Assembly: GCA_029964075.1 (NCBI GenBank)
Contig: CM057142.1
Span: 5,285,770 to 5,349,769 of the forward strand
Source of the DNA: Patiria pectinifera
Taxonomy: Eukaryota > Echinodermata > Asteroidea > Valvatida > Asterinidae
Direction: 5' to 3'
Length of the DNA: 64,000 nucleotides
The notes beneath the pieces were generated by a model. That model had not been told where the DNA came from. It was given only the letters and a program-made list of their open reading frames with translations, and made no database searches. Of this stretch, positions 34,901-44,101 are shown piece after piece; within the stretch, counting starts at the first letter, position 1, and every line of letters begins with the position of its first letter. The position numbers were made by a program, and so were the translations under genes.

Positions 34901-37900
34901 TCCTCTCGAAATTGATAAAAAGGAAAAAACAAAATGGCGGGCCTGCGATGCAATTTTTAAGGAAAACAAGCTCCCAGTGGACTGTATAGCTACTTTGGAA
35001 TTTCAACTGCAATATTCCAGGCTAATTCATAATTATTTATAATTATTATAATGTATATATAAATGAGAGAGTTTCCATGGATACAGTGACATGGAAACGT
35101 ACTTAGAGCAAAACAAGTGATTTATTAATTTTTTTTTTCCAAAGAGAGTATGAAAAATACATTCAGCCTATTTATTATGCAGTGTCATTTGTGACATTCC
35201 ATTGGAATATTCTATTTTCAAATAAAGTCCTAATACAGTAACTAACAATTATTTCATTTCTTTTGTGGTTTTTTTTTTTTTTTTTGGTAGTCACCATCAC
35301 AATGAAATCTCCCAGTGGTTTCTTGTCTGCCTACCAGGCTCCACTGCTTGTTGTAAGTGTTGAAAATATATGTATTTTTTAAAAATACGTATATTTTAAT
35401 TAATAAATTAAAAACTCTTTATTTTAATGTCAAATACATTATTCTGTATGATAAATAAGTTGAGCCTATAAAACGTTACCTGTACAATCTGAGATTCCCT
35501 CGTAAAATTGATTGACAGTTCTACGGTGTGATGTGCGGCGCCTATTCCATCCTGACGTTCATCTGGCTGATCTTGTTGGCCATGCAGTGGCGGGATCTGT
35601 TGAGGATTCAGTTCTGGATCGGTGGGGTCATGCTGCTGGGTAAGTGTCCTGATTAAAAAAAACTCTTAGAGGCCATGATATGTGTCACTGTGGTCCTTAT
35701 GGTCAAGTTTTAAGGATGTTCATTCCAAGATTTAAAGCTGGAGTCCATCATTTTCAGCTATCCAAAAAGTAACTGGTGTAATTCTTGTTGAAAAACATAC
35801 TTGGTTGAGAGATACATGTAATAAGGGGACTAAACTCCCTGTGAAATTATTCTTTCTAGAAAGCTGTCATTTTGAAAAAAATCAGCAAAAGAAGGCCTTT
35901 CCAAAGGTGCTTCTTAAGACGCACCACAGACACGCTCGCATGTCAATCTTGTCATTTACGGATTCGCCGAATTACAAACCAACTACTAATAGAAATTTCC
36001 AAACATGCATCACTTGACACATCTTTAGAAATGACCTTCTGGTATTGTTTCCTTCAGAATGACACTATGCCAGAAAGAATAATTTTACAGGGAGTTTAGC
36101 GCCTCTACTATCTTTAAACCAAGTAAGCTTTACAACAATGATTTTATAATCAGTTACTTTTTGGGTAGCTGCAAATGATCTACTCTACCTTTAAGGGAGC
36201 ATTTCCATAGTCCAACCAGCGGGAAAGTTCCAAGCAGAAGTTCGGGGTGAATTATACCTGTTTCATGTTCCAGATTGGCACTGAACCAAATTATTCTAAA
36301 GATTACATACAAACGCCATCAAAATATCGACCGTTGCAGTTGGTTTTTTTTGGTTTAAGAGCATTTTGAGTTTCAGATGTTACTCAAGTTTCATTGAGTT
36401 TGCCTGCCTGAAAGTGCTCTTGCGACACAAGAATGCCACTTTGACAAAAAGCCGAAAACGTTTTTCATGGACTCAACAGTTCTGGCTGGTCGAGTGATTT
36501 TTTTTCTTCTTCCGAATCTGTCTAGGCCTACTTGAAATGGCAGTGTTTTATGCTGAGTACGAGGACATCAACAATCATGGCATGTCTGTTCCTGGGGCTA
36601 TCATCATGGCCGAGCTCATCTCATGTTTCAAGCGATCATCGGCCAGAATGCTGGTTGTTATCATCAGCCTGGGCTACGGGATCACAAGGTAAATCTCTTT
36701 TTGTCTTCTTCTTTTTTTAGAAGATAAAACTTTTCCTTAAAACTGATTGACAAAAGCTGATTCTGAATCTCCTCAAGAGTGCGTGCTGAATTTTAACCCT
36801 AACTCCCTAAGCCTTTTTGCTAGGATGTAGCCTCAATCCTGCAAACTCTCCAATTGGCCTCATGGGAAAATAGCATACAGCCGCAATCCTGCAAATTCCT
36901 CCATTATTTCTTGAATATGATCCGTGGAGGGGTGACCACTGCCTGAATCCTGCAAAATCCTGCAGTAGTGACTGTCAATATGTTGAGGCTTGGCCAGTGA
37001 CATCCTGGAGCAGTACGGAGGATTCCAAGCATAATACAGTCCTATATTTATGCATGGCTGAGCAAAAACAGCACAAGGTCCGGCCCAAGACCTTGACAAA
37101 GTGCTTCCTACTAAATCAGTATCGCACTTTTGCCATGTAACCTCAACCTCCAAATTCCTCCACTTTGGCAAAGAGGATTTTGAAGGATTCAGGGCGGTTA
37201 GTGTTAAAAGCGATTGACAAAAACTGATTTTGAATCTCCTCAAGAGTGCGTGCTGGTTTTAAGATTTTTGGCCTTGCATGATGTAATGGTACAGACTGAT
37301 CCAGGCAAGCTATCATTCCATCTCGTTTGCGCTTTTCGCTAAGAAAAGCATTGTGCTAGCTATTGTTCAGATAATCAATCACGGGGCAGTTGTGCTTTAA
37401 ACAATACCGTGCACAATGGTTACTCCATTGAAGGGGGCCTCGTTAGTGGACGGCAAATGCATGCCAAGATTTGTCTTTGCAGAAACATCTTGTAGCAATA
37501 AGTTGTACGTCTAAGCTGTTACAAGGGTTCCCAAATTGAACCGAGGTCTCGTTAGTGTTTTCACCTGCGATGTAGTCTATGTAATAGACCATGGCGAAAC
37601 TATAATATTTGAGCAGATTCGCTGATTAATTATGCAAGACAGTCGCATCTTGACCTCTAGATTTTGACCAATCAGCGGGCACTTTCTATATTGGGTCTTC
37701 GGTCATTCACCGTTGTTGCGAAATAGACATGGATTTAAAAAAACACCTAGACACAGCAACAAAGGCTGTGGTCACGCGCTCTGTATTATTTTACGCAATA
37801 CGCGCCCGGCTGTTGATGTATTACAAAACACTGCATTCGAATTGATCAATCACAGTTTTAGTCCTGATTTGAGAATGAAATGACGTCGCGATTGACTGAG

Positions 37901-40770
37901 GCACAAGATTGCATATATCTGCATGCTTCGACATATCAGACATTATACAGGAGACTTGGCTCCGTGGATAACGGGTGATACTCACACTAGACATCATGAG
38001 GAAAGTGCTGGAAATTAATGTGAAAAGTCAATTGCCAACAAAAAATGAAAAACAGCGAGAGAGAGATAACAGAAATGATGTTCCTTCTTTATTACATGGT
38101 GTCCATTTAGTGTGTTTTAGCTTCTTATTAGCTTTTTGCTTCTCTTGTTCTGATCAGACCTCGTCTTGTTAAGGATCTCCACAGGGTGTTGGGAGTCGGG
38201 ATGCTGTACTTCATCATGAGCTCAGTGGAAGCCTACTTCAGGGTCAAAGGAGTAAGGATGTTTAAATGAAACAAATTTTCAGTTACGTTTAAACGAAAGC
38301 CGCATTATGAACTACTGACACTATGTTTACTTGATCTGCCCTCGAATCTACACATTTTCCAACGAATCAAGGATTCCTTGAAACCAATATAATTTATGAA
38401 GCATTAGAAACAAACACCATATACTTGATCACAATCCGGGCAGCTAAGTTCATACGTTTTCAATGACTGCCAGCTGTCTACTGTGTCAGTTATATACAAT
38501 GTATACAATTATGTTGTTTTTTTCAACTGCATTGCAGATGTCTGTCGTATCTCATACCATCGGTGTATCTAAAGACAGAGCGTGCAGTGTATTTCACTCG
38601 ATGTGTCTAATTAAATTGTCATGTGACACTACAGTATTATGCAGACAAGCAACCTTGCCTGGTACAAGTACGGCAACACTGCCCATTGCCAAATCTCATG
38701 GTCATAAGTATCTGTATGTACTATCTCTTTGTTTTTTATTGCATTGCTGGTTGATAGCAAATTTCCGCATGCTTATTGTGGACAATAAATTATCATATAT
38801 CATAAAGAGTAGAAGGCTAACTAGACTCATGTATTAATTTGTCAGAGGATGATAATTCATTATTGAATATTTGTTCACTTTCTTTTCCTTTCATTTTCTC
38901 TTTTCCTCAGTCTGACCAGAGCGATATGATTGCCATTCTCCCATTGACTGTGCTCGACGGAATCATCTGCGGGTGGATATCCTTTTTTTTTCTAATTTTT
39001 TTTTTCCCTAAATGGTCAAAATTGTGTGATACTTTGTTAATTTGTTTTTTATTTGATGGATTAAACAGATTGTTATATTCTGATACCGGATTAACTCAAG
39101 CCAAGAGTATACGGTCCTTTAAGCAGTTCGCGCCTGAGGCCGTGATAACATGCACTGGCTGTTTTTGTACACTGGCACGGCTGATGGATTAAGACGTCAA
39201 GATTGCCTCGACTCGCCTCCGGGTGACGTCGAAACAGGCTAATCCCTCGTGCCTTTTGTACACACTCACAAAGTCTGTGTAGTCTGTGGAGGCGGACCGT
39301 GTGCTGACCGTTGTGCACGGCCTATTGTTGTACAGTATTTAAACATATGAGGTTATGGCAAGAAATATCCTAAAATTCTGTTGAAATCACTCTTGCGAAT
39401 CAGTATTTGTGGTGTTTGGCTGAAAATCAGAAGTTGGCTGGGAAATTTTGCCTTTTGAACATTGTTTATTTTTGTCAAGAATAAACCCGTGTGAAGTGGT
39501 TAAATTATTTTTACAGCGATATGTGGGAAAATTATTTGGGGAGAAAATGTGTTCTACTTGGCCTCTAATGCTGAGAATTTTTGCTGTCATTTTCTCTCCT
39601 TTGGCTGCCAGGGTCAGGTCTTGGCCGGGAGAGGTCCTCCAGCAACACAACCTCCCATTATTCCCCATTAGTTCAGAAGTATAAATTGGGTCCTGCAACA
39701 TCAAGATATCTTGCTGTAATGTTCACTCTTGCTGTAATGTGCACTCTTGCATATTCCTAAATATCCTATAAAAAATGTCAGGGCCCTCAAATTGAAGGGT
39801 TTGCCTTGTAAACTCAAGATCAGTCGGATATTAAGTCAACACAAGAAGACTTTCACTTGAATGTACAAGTATTGATATCTACAAAGAAAAAACTTTAGAT
39901 TGTTTTGTTTTTCCTTAACGAGCCTTTACATTGTTAAAAGCCTTGTAGACACCACCAGGACCCTGCGCCTACGGCGCAACATGGCCAAACTCTGGCTGTA
40001 CCGGCACTTCACCAACACTCTCATCTTCTGTGCGGTGGCTACTTTTGTTTTCCTTCTGTGGTCGATGGGAGTCCATCGTTGGACTGACTGCATGAAGGTC
40101 AGAATACTACTTTTCCAATCCAACTTTTTCTCCTGGCTGCCGAAAGACAGTTCCGAAAGCTGTAATATAATAACAATTTGAGAATACAATAAAGCGAAAA
40201 ATGAAATTAAGAAGCAGCTGTAATGTTTTTTTTTTTTACAGTGTTATAACCGTGCAATTTTTTCACTTTTTCTAGTGGATAGATCATGTTTTGGAAATAA
40301 AGTCTTCATATGTTTCAGTGTATCGTACATTTGCTCTGAATGTGCATTGCTGGAAGCATAGACCATCCTTTAAGTGGAATCTTAACTCGTCTTCTTGTTG
40401 AAGCAGTTGGGGGTTTTCATCCTGAGATTTGTATGCATAACATCAAAGACCAAGATGTTCTCTTCTACCTTTATGTTAATATTCAGTTGCAAAGAGTTTG
40501 GGTTAAAAAAAAAAAATGGACATCTTTTACGAGAGTTAACTGTGGTTGCCCTTCCTCTTCCTGTTGATTTTGTTTATTCAGAAGTGGAACGACCTGTGGT
40601 TGGACGACGCCTACTGGCACGTCTTATTCAGTGTCCTCTTCGTTGTTATTGTCATCCTCTTCCGCCCGACTGCCAACAATCAACGCTACGCTTACTCCCC
40701 ACTCATTAATCGAGAAGGGGATGATAAAAGCCAAGAACCCATGCTCAACGACGCATTTGGTACGAACTGA
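16937..40770 (+). CDS. TMEM87: TMEM87-like GOLD-domain seven-transmembrane protein, copy B (C-terminally truncated)
   Basis: Exons: 16937-17047, 19696-19756, 19861-19934, 20665-20790 (uncertain), 20850-20993, 22689-22868, 24444-24599, 25555-25663, 35291-35352, 35519-35639, 36526-36688, 38158-38251, 38911-38976, 39930-40097 and 40582-40759, then read-through to TGA at 40,768. Exon 1 encodes a signal peptide ([20 protein letters not shown]). Exons 2-8 encode the luminal GOLD-type domain with paired Cys and an Ala/Pro/Thr-rich linker (exons 6-7). Exons 9-15 encode seven membrane helices and the [14 protein letters not shown] tail. TMEM87 proteins act in Golgi and endosome-to-Golgi trafficking. 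No in-frame stop occurs, but exon 16 (KWVEENIP-type tail) is absent. Exon 4 is off by one in phase. Intron 8 holds the 8.9-kb virus-like element. Expression is uncertain. Confidence 0.85.
17048..19695. other. Intron 1 of TMEM87 copy B
   Basis: Holds the foldback element at 17,361-18,002 and about 430 bp (18,110-18,550) that are missing from copy C. No coding sequence recognised in either strand. Confidence 0.6.
17361..18002. repeat. Foldback MITE in intron 1, copy B
   Basis: Arms of about 100 bp are inverted: gtggccaatttactagact near 17,408 matches its inverse near 17,965, and aataagggccacactt near 17,434 matches its inverse near 17,945. The copy C counterpart (44,520-45,135) has lost the outer part of its right arm. 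Inside lies a near-perfect hairpin at 17,535-17,571 (ccatggaggaagg then cttcctccatgg). Confidence 0.7.
20285..20530. repeat. Minisatellite in intron 3, copy B
   Basis: Irregular repeats of a unit like gttggattcagcagg followed by aactg, five or more copies. The same array is at 46,995-47,245 in copy C. Its open frame looks like a protein only because the unit length suits it. Confidence 0.6.
21290..21636. repeat. Inverted family-1 repeat plus LINE 3' end, copy B intron 5
   Basis: 21,290-21,480 is the reverse complement of the family at 9,990-10,285. It is followed on the + strand by a LINE 3' end (string [15 protein letters not shown], then a tail with gcgctttataa and (ATT)n to 21,630). Duplicated at 47,990-48,336. 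Confidence 0.65.
21717..22204. mobile_element. TTAA-flanked MITE, copy B intron 5
   Basis: Flanked by TTAA on both sides. Inverted ends read agaggttgtggaatgct and agcattccacaacctct. TTAA targets are typical of piggyBac-type elements. An inner hairpin lies at about 21,925-21,990 (taaacaggactc and gagtcctgttta). The same copy occurs at 48,416-48,903, so it predates the B/C duplication. Confidence 0.8.
23038..23607. mobile_element. MITE private to copy B intron 6
   Basis: Inverted ends gcagagctgacataccg and cggtatgtcagctctgc. An inner palindrome lies around 23,270-23,330 (ttcgtcagtttgtc and gacaaactgacgaa). Copy C (about 49,715-49,745) lacks it. No coding region. Confidence 0.75.
23765..24046 (+). 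mobile_element. Short retroposon-like insertion with 12-bp target duplication
   Basis: A 282-bp pyrimidine-rich insert flanked by AGTTTTAAAAAG at 23,753-23,764 and 24,047-24,058. Copy C has a single AGTTTTAAAAAG (49,874-49,885) and no insert. The long duplication suggests target-primed insertion, but there is no A-tail. It ends with the motif tctgaagaagaacttgctaa. Confidence 0.75.
25694..25879. repeat. Left arm of foldback element interrupted by the virus-like element, copy B
   Basis: Starts agcacccgatttcacgaaac and matches the left arm of the uninterrupted element in copy C (52,857-53,364). It is cut at ACTTC (25,875-25,879), where the virus-like element begins. Confidence 0.75.
25880..25947. 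repeat. Left terminal inverted repeat of the virus-like element
   Basis: 68 bp, starting agtagttaatattggaggg. It holds three copies of the 10-mer ccagacttt(g/a), against two in the right repeat, which explains the 10-bp length difference. Confidence 0.9.
25948..27909. other. Left region of the element without recognisable genes
   Basis: 25,948-26,070 is a pyrimidine-rich tandem array (tctccctctccccaaatata type). A (GGT)n run lies near 26,512. The rest is AT-rich, with only short open frames such as 26,791-27,033 that I cannot relate to any family. This is where a polymerase or integrase could have been lost. Confidence 0.6.
27910..27916 (+). promoter_or_regulatory. TATA-like box upstream of the 27,958 gene
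   Basis: TATAAAT, 48 bp before the ATG. The sequence before the ATG also ends in a T-tract plus AG, so an upstream intron cannot be excluded. Confidence 0.35.
27958..28637 (+). pseudogene. Element gene with FGNWL-type domain; frame shift at an A7 run
   Basis: 188 codons are open from the ATG at 27,958. The N-terminal half is helical and acidic ([10 protein letters not shown] near residue 82). The part near residues 145-170 has [12 protein letters not shown]. After the run of seven A residues at 28,480-28,486, the continuation of this region is in the -1 frame, open to TAG at 28,635-28,637, and includes [10 protein letters not shown] recall the combined pattern from uncharacterised invertebrate proteins with a helical DNA-binding-like module, but no function is established. 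The shift could be a decay indel or -1 ribosomal frameshifting on A AAA AAA. It is the only rightward gene in the left half, and hairpins lie 3' of it. Confidence 0.6.
28863..29065. terminator. Four A-tract/hairpin/T-tract repeats at a convergent gene junction
   Basis: Hairpins at 28,863-28,885, 28,937-28,960, 28,966-28,990 and 29,042-29,065, all variants of aaaagcacactgcaatgtgc followed by tttt, inside a roughly 75-bp tandem unit. They lie between the + gene ending at 28,637 and the leftward gene ending at 29,554. Similar in design to the hairpin at 31,934. Confidence 0.55.
29554..29855 (-). pseudogene. Hydrophobic membrane protein of the element, frameshifted
   Basis: The open frame 29,586-29,855 starts at a GTG or is fused from upstream. 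It has a long Gly/Ala/Ile/Leu-rich membrane region (about residues 8-48) and then a basic [17 protein letters not shown] segment. After about position 29,625 the similarity to the family pattern I recall continues in another frame (Ile/Glu-rich helix with [15 protein letters not shown]) to a stop at 29,554. It overlaps the upstream gene by 11 bp. Function unknown; a membrane component is the only inference. Confidence 0.55.
29845..30243 (-). CDS. Beta-rich structural-type protein of the element, probably C-terminally truncated
   Basis: 132 codons with alternating hydrophobic pattern, Pro/Gly turns and the string [19 protein letters not shown]. It resembles an ORF common in invertebrate virus-like elements that I recall as longer, so the stop at 29,845 may reflect a deletion that joined it to the next gene. 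A minor capsid or spike role is plausible from compositional and positional arguments only. No ATG is clear at the 5' end (30,243). The region 30,244-30,460 upstream has stops in all frames and may be a decayed gene. Confidence 0.5.
   Translation of the reverse strand: MRTIRESGITIRGSLIVSGDDLDFIFPSHLEPLPPGVAGSVTIPPGWYDVDWFDFILNSIPGVSFRIFRESKKVTLVVNDVNLELRLNREVSRLLNLPKGRLVPKVVYTGSYSVNPFKFLFIHCPQLSTSEN
30461..30811 (-). CDS. Uncharacterised 116-residue protein of the element
   Basis: The ATG at 30,809-30,811 lies in AAAATAAATG. The protein is mixed alpha/beta and ends in an acidic helix ([14 protein letters not shown]). No membrane segment. It is transcribed away from the 30,853 gene across a 41-bp spacer. 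I do not recognise a function. The frame is intact, and the region 30,244-30,460 after its stop has no open gene. Confidence 0.5.
   Translation of the reverse strand: MHSFHLFQNKQRFKLEDVVDNLNGQKSVCVKRVLFNAGYFNISSATEIDWFTQIDGQPAKRCDDSIRSSELDPDAVIRTDRDFIVRLVPEYPYDFLINDENDFNRVINDLIEAYED
30812..30852. promoter_or_regulatory. 41-bp divergent promoter region
   Basis: AT-rich spacer between the ATG of the leftward gene (30,811) and that of the rightward gene (30,853). It contains tattaaaa and gaaaccgaaata. Both genes must be driven from here or from within each other. Confidence 0.45.
30853..31920 (+). pseudogene. Structural-type protein with Pro/Thr stalk and C-terminal membrane anchor, two frameshifts
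   Basis: About 350 codons in three frame segments: 30,853 to about 30,985 (helical N-terminus [16 protein letters not shown]), about 30,985-31,613 (main domain with [15 protein letters not shown] and [13 protein letters not shown]), and about 31,610-31,920. The last segment is in the same frame as the first and has a Pro/Thr stalk ([14 protein letters not shown]) and a membrane anchor ([18 protein letters not shown]). Two compensating indels broke it. The architecture suggests a surface or minor capsid protein, but this is inference. An AATAAA signal at 31,931-31,936 and a strong hairpin follow the stop. The only rightward gene in the right half. Confidence 0.6.
31934..31981. terminator. Bidirectional terminator-like hairpin between convergent genes
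   Basis: Twelve A residues (31,934-31,945), then GCCTTACCA, a 9-nt loop (ACTTCGTGC), TGGTAAGGC and nine T residues (31,973-31,981). The 9-bp stem is perfect and is extended by A-T pairing. It lies between the + gene stop (31,920) and the - gene stop (32,013), so it could act on both. Confidence 0.6.
32013..33099 (-). pseudogene. Long coiled-coil and membrane protein of the element, broken
   Basis: The start is at 33,097-33,099. Order: N-terminal segment with [17 protein letters not shown]; a linker; TGA at 32,668-32,670 (shared with copy A, so older than the duplication); a long coiled coil ([18 protein letters not shown] to [12 protein letters not shown], about 32,430-32,640); a membrane segment ([20 protein letters not shown]); a Pro/Gly linker; a frameshift near 32,210; and a C-terminal hydrophobic domain ([17 protein letters not shown]) interrupted by TGA at 32,082-32,084, ending at 32,013. 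I recall this family as common in invertebrate virus-like elements. A virion-associated membrane or tail-like role is speculative. Confidence 0.7.
32970..33275 (-). CDS. Small acidic single-pass membrane protein, copy B
   Basis: 101 codons, intact. Asp-rich tract (residues 14-40), a Pro/Thr linker, a membrane segment ([17 protein letters not shown]) and a short tail. The ATG is in AAATAAATG. Its last 130 bp overlap the start of the coiled-coil gene in another frame. The Asp run is encoded by a trinucleotide repeat that differs in length from copy A. Confidence 0.6.
   Translation of the reverse strand: MAEGGFDMNPFKDKRADDYYDDYDDDDDDVAETNLDDDFDTPEPPIPTTDIDIYIKEEAWSLMVALMSFTILITYTINQYLRVMKNLSVIETVYFMTLMKA
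33298..33540 (-). CDS. Small Gly/Ala-rich hydrophobic protein, copy B
   Basis: 80 codons, intact in both copies. Hydrophobic segments at about residues 17-33 and 50-68 with small-residue spacing ([14 protein letters not shown]). Located 22 bp upstream of the acidic-protein ATG. Function unknown. Confidence 0.6.
   Translation of the reverse strand: MSNFDTSGIANTIYHGAVMSGLSMGYAMVGNKLLKMKAPDFNKLSVVDMGKLTGIISGALATQNWLVTQGILPGSIIKTV
33573..33947 (-). CDS. Pro/Thr-rich protein with membrane segment, copy B
   Basis: 124 codons, the fuller version of 1,006-1,338. Ala/Thr/Pro-rich N-terminus, basic region, short amphipathic helix, membrane segment ([17 protein letters not shown]) and a Pro/Val-rich C-terminus ending in DME. 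ATG in ATAATAAATG. Function unknown. Confidence 0.6.
   Translation of the reverse strand: MEDQKAATATPAAQPAETEMPQPIKTTSSPTVTRVTKTKNPKRIQQGKALAEHNRQMTLKLAKMDVTLDDAINYSSWAMWGAIASIIGVGLLVLKSKATAPVVQPLPVVTQPTTPSAPKTLDME
34068..34728 (-). pseudogene. N-terminal part of type-B DNA polymerase, broken
   Basis: The ATG at 34,726-34,728 sits exactly at the inner edge of the right terminal repeat. The first segment (to about 34,540) is interrupted by a TAG near 34,606. A frame change precedes the second segment (34,068-34,511), which has [33 protein letters not shown] and a finger with pattern C-x2-C-x12-H-x3-C. This arrangement matches my recollection of the region N-terminal to the exonuclease in polymerases of invertebrate Polinton-type elements. 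Exonuclease and palm motifs are absent. The gene stops at 34,068 and another gene begins shortly after, so the catalytic part was deleted. Confidence 0.65.
34727..34784. repeat. Right terminal inverted repeat, copy B
   Basis: 58 bp, the exact inverse of the left repeat apart from one missing 10-mer unit. Followed by ACTTC at 34,785-34,789. Confidence 0.9.
36794..37206. repeat. TAACCC-ended inverted-repeat element, intron 11 of copy B
   Basis: Same insertion as 5,427-5,834 and 57,427-57,841, so it predates all three gene copies. Confidence 0.7.
38977..39929 (+). other. U12-type AT-AC intron 13, copy B
   Basis: 5' splice site ATATCCTTT, branch sequence TTCCTTAAC at 39,911-39,919, 3' end AC at 39,928-39,929. 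Ten nucleotides separate branch motif and splice site, as expected for this class. Confidence 0.9.
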
Positions 40771-41219
40771 GAAAAAAAATATGAAACTCCTAAATTAGAA
40801 ACGTGACTCATGTGTGAAACTTTGCCAATAATACCGGAGTGTTTTACAGCGCATGTATCTACCAACAATTAGGTACTCAAGGCGCCAGTAATTTGTCTAT
40901 TTTTTAAAGACGGGTAAGTGAAGCCACAATCTAGCCACCAATAGATTGTTCTGGATTTGTCCACAGACTCTGCCTATTTGGTTGGTGTATATTTATTAAA
41001 ATTGTCTTTAATAAGAACTGTGATGAAAATGTGATGGTCTTGTAATGGACTGAACTGCAACATTCCCCAAGATTCCGACCTTGACCACGAACAGTCAAAA
41101 CCCATGTGTTCCTATCTTTTCTTCTATCATTTGAATCTTGCTTCATAAAGTCATGGGCACTAACATGCAAACAAAGTCAAATGGATGAGTGTGCATACAT
41201 TTTCACTGCTATTTAATGT

Positions 41220-42793
41220 GTCCTTTGCTGTTCTCTATCTACACCAGTCCAAACGGCAAAATAATCCAGAGACATGGCACCCAGTATCATTGTTATGCAG
41301 ATGACTTACAACTCTACGTGTCCTTTGATCCGGTGCAATCCAGTGCATCATCTGAAGCATGTATTGATGAGATAAGAACATGGAAAACTGCCAATACTCT
41401 GAGGCTGAATGATGCAAAATCAGACTTCATCTTATTTGGCTCCAAGCATAATCTCAATAAAATCAACATCTCATCAATACGGATCGGTTCTGCTGACATC
41501 ACCCCTTCGCTCACATGTCGCAACCTTGGAGTGATTTTTGATTCCCAGCTGACATTCAACGACCATACCTCCAGCATATCCAAGTCAGTCAGATTTCATC
41601 TACGCAATCTTGGATTTATTCACCGATATTTGAACCGTACAGCGACTGAACAACTTGTACATGCATTGATTTCATCTCGTCTGGATTTCTGCAATTCACT
41701 CCTCTACAACATTCCGCAATATCAACTAAACAGGCTCCAGCGACTTCAGAACGCTGCAGCTGGATTAGTTACGCTGACCAAGCACTCCGGACATATCAGC
41801 CCAGTGCTGAAGTCTCTTCGTTGGTTGCCCGTATGTGATCGGATATCATTCAAGATTTTGCTGCTGGCTTCCAATACACTTAGTGGACTGGCACCAGAGT
41901 ACCTCATTGATGCCTTACCGAGATACTTACCTGCACGGAACCTGCGCTCTTTGGAATTGATCAAACTTGTTGTCCCTCGCACCCATCGTTCATGGGGTAC
42001 TCGTGCATTCCAACACTCTGCAGCATCCCTTTGGAACAATCTTCCTTTACACATAAGTTCAGCGGACTCAACTAACCAGTTCAAGAGAGCTCTTAAGACT
42101 CATTTATTTGCTAAGTAATACTTGTCACATTAGAATTGTCATTGATTTTGGGATCAGACTAAATCTGCTTGTCTGTTATGATCATTTCATTCGTTCGATG
42201 TGTCCAGTTGTTTTTATTGGCAAATTGTATATTTTATACAATATATCAATTTTATGTGTGTTTGTATAATGCTTATGTATGTGTATGTATTTTGTATTTT
42301 TTTAGATGCTTTAGATGTATATGATTTGTTTCTTCCCATATGATTCCTTACTGTAAAAATTTCAGTTCTTTGTTTTTAAAGGGGGTGCATATATATTTTT
42401 TCCTAAGTAATATCTGTCATATGTATTTGGTTTCATCACTAGCATTTTGCTTGTCCTGATATATTTTCAATTCTTTCGGTCAATGTCTCTATAGGTTGGT
42501 AATTTGTATGTGTATGATATTTATATGTGTATATAATGTGTGTATTTTTTGGATACTTTTATATTTTTTGGATTGTGCGTATATTAAGTTTTTCTATTTT
42601 ACTATTTTTATCTTTGACATTTTTATTCCTTGTATCAATTTTTTCAAACATTTCAACTTTACAGTTACTCTTTTTTTATATATATAATGCTATAGTATTA
42701 GTTTATTTTTTAAACTTGTAAAGCGCCTTGAGCGTCTTTTTTAGACGGATTTTGGCGCTATATAAATGTTCTCTATTATTATTATTATTATTA
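41220..42793 (+). mobile_element. CR1/L2-like LINE, 5'-truncated, copy B
   Basis: Duplicate of 10,290-12,088. Here the RT and C-terminal region is a single open frame (41,189-42,118, whose first residues come from host flank), with YADD at 41,294-41,305 and [12 protein letters not shown] at the end. About 710 bp present in copy A (9,829-10,540), including the HAO exon, the family-1 repeat and the RT palm start, are deleted, so the LINE begins abruptly at tcctttgctgttctct. Inactive. Confidence 0.85.
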
Positions 42794-44101
42794 TGTATAA
42801 CACTAACAAATAAGTTGATGGGAGCGGTATTTGAACTCTCCAATGGTTTCAGGTTTCAATTCCCTATGCAGTCACTTTTCTTTTGTTCAGCTTGATAACG
42901 AACCTGATTAATTCAGTTTCTAACTTGCAAAAATTGGTCACATATATGGGTTTTTTTTACATCTGGATCAAGATGTTCCATCCGTTGTCCTTTCCATATT
43001 TGATTTTATTCTCGGTAGAAACATGTTCTTATTCCTCCATGGTAGAAAGCATGTTAGCTTGGTAAAGTCTGGATTTGGAAATGTGGCAGCTTTTGTGTAC
43101 TCGCATACATGTACATTTAATGCATTTCTGAGTGACTATAAAGCTTTTGAATGTGGGGAAATTGTTTTAAAATGGTTTAAAAAAAAAGGAGGAACCTAGC
43201 TCTATCATGCATTAATTCATTCGAAGTGATTTTTTGAACTGTTTATTATAGCAAAGTAACAGTGGAATAATTTTCAGAATATGGTGATTATAAAATTCAT
43301 TGAAAATTATCTAATGAAAATAGCATTAAAAAAGGTACTTTGAAAAATTGAAAAATGTGTAAAAAACAAAGTACTCAGTTTCATCATTTCAAAGAGGGAA
43401 AATCTTGTCCAGAATGAAATAGGTCGAGTTTCAAAACTAACTATGCAAACATGTGACAATCGACATTTAAAAAATTTGTAATAAGTATTTTCCTTTCAAT
43501 ATTTTAAAATGACTTTAAATGTGAAATAATGAAAAAATATAACTACGAAGATTATACAGATAAATGAAATAAACGCCAAAAGAGTTATATGATACTGCCT
43601 CGTCTATCCTATTTCTTTTGTGTTGTATTTGCATGTTGAAATGGGGGGTGGGGGGAGTGCCCCAAACCACATTGAAAAACTATTAATTTGAGACGAAAAC
43701 TTTGAATGTCCTTCGACTCGACCAAACGATTGGATCGGGGGGAGGGGGGTAAACCCAGGCCTGGTGTTTTGACTTGAGGTCTGGAGTCTTGGTAAATTGC
43801 AACGATTCTGCAAAGCCCCAGCGATATCTGTTCCTTACCATGATAACATTTTCTGATTAAAACATGTTTTTCGTTTAGTTTAATATCTAGAAAACTTGGT
43901 TAAAATTGTACTCTATGCGCACGTGAACGTCTGATTTCGAGACTAGCGCTTTCGTGGGGGAAACTTTTGTTACATCGATATGTGTGGTGGCGCTCTTCGA
44001 TTCGGCGAAAAAACACCCCGCTGGTACGCGGTACATGTCCAATGCGTTTGGACAGGAGAGACTGGAAACCATCGTGCACTGCCAACGTACAATTTGCCAA
44101 C
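42794..44101. other. Intergenic spacer and 5' region of TMEM87 copy C
   Basis: Matches 12,089-12,852 and then 16,420-16,936. Near 43,588 it preserves the empty site of the 3.57-kb palindromic element. The last 200 bp are the putative promoter with an E-box at 43,920-43,925. No other gene seen. Confidence 0.6.
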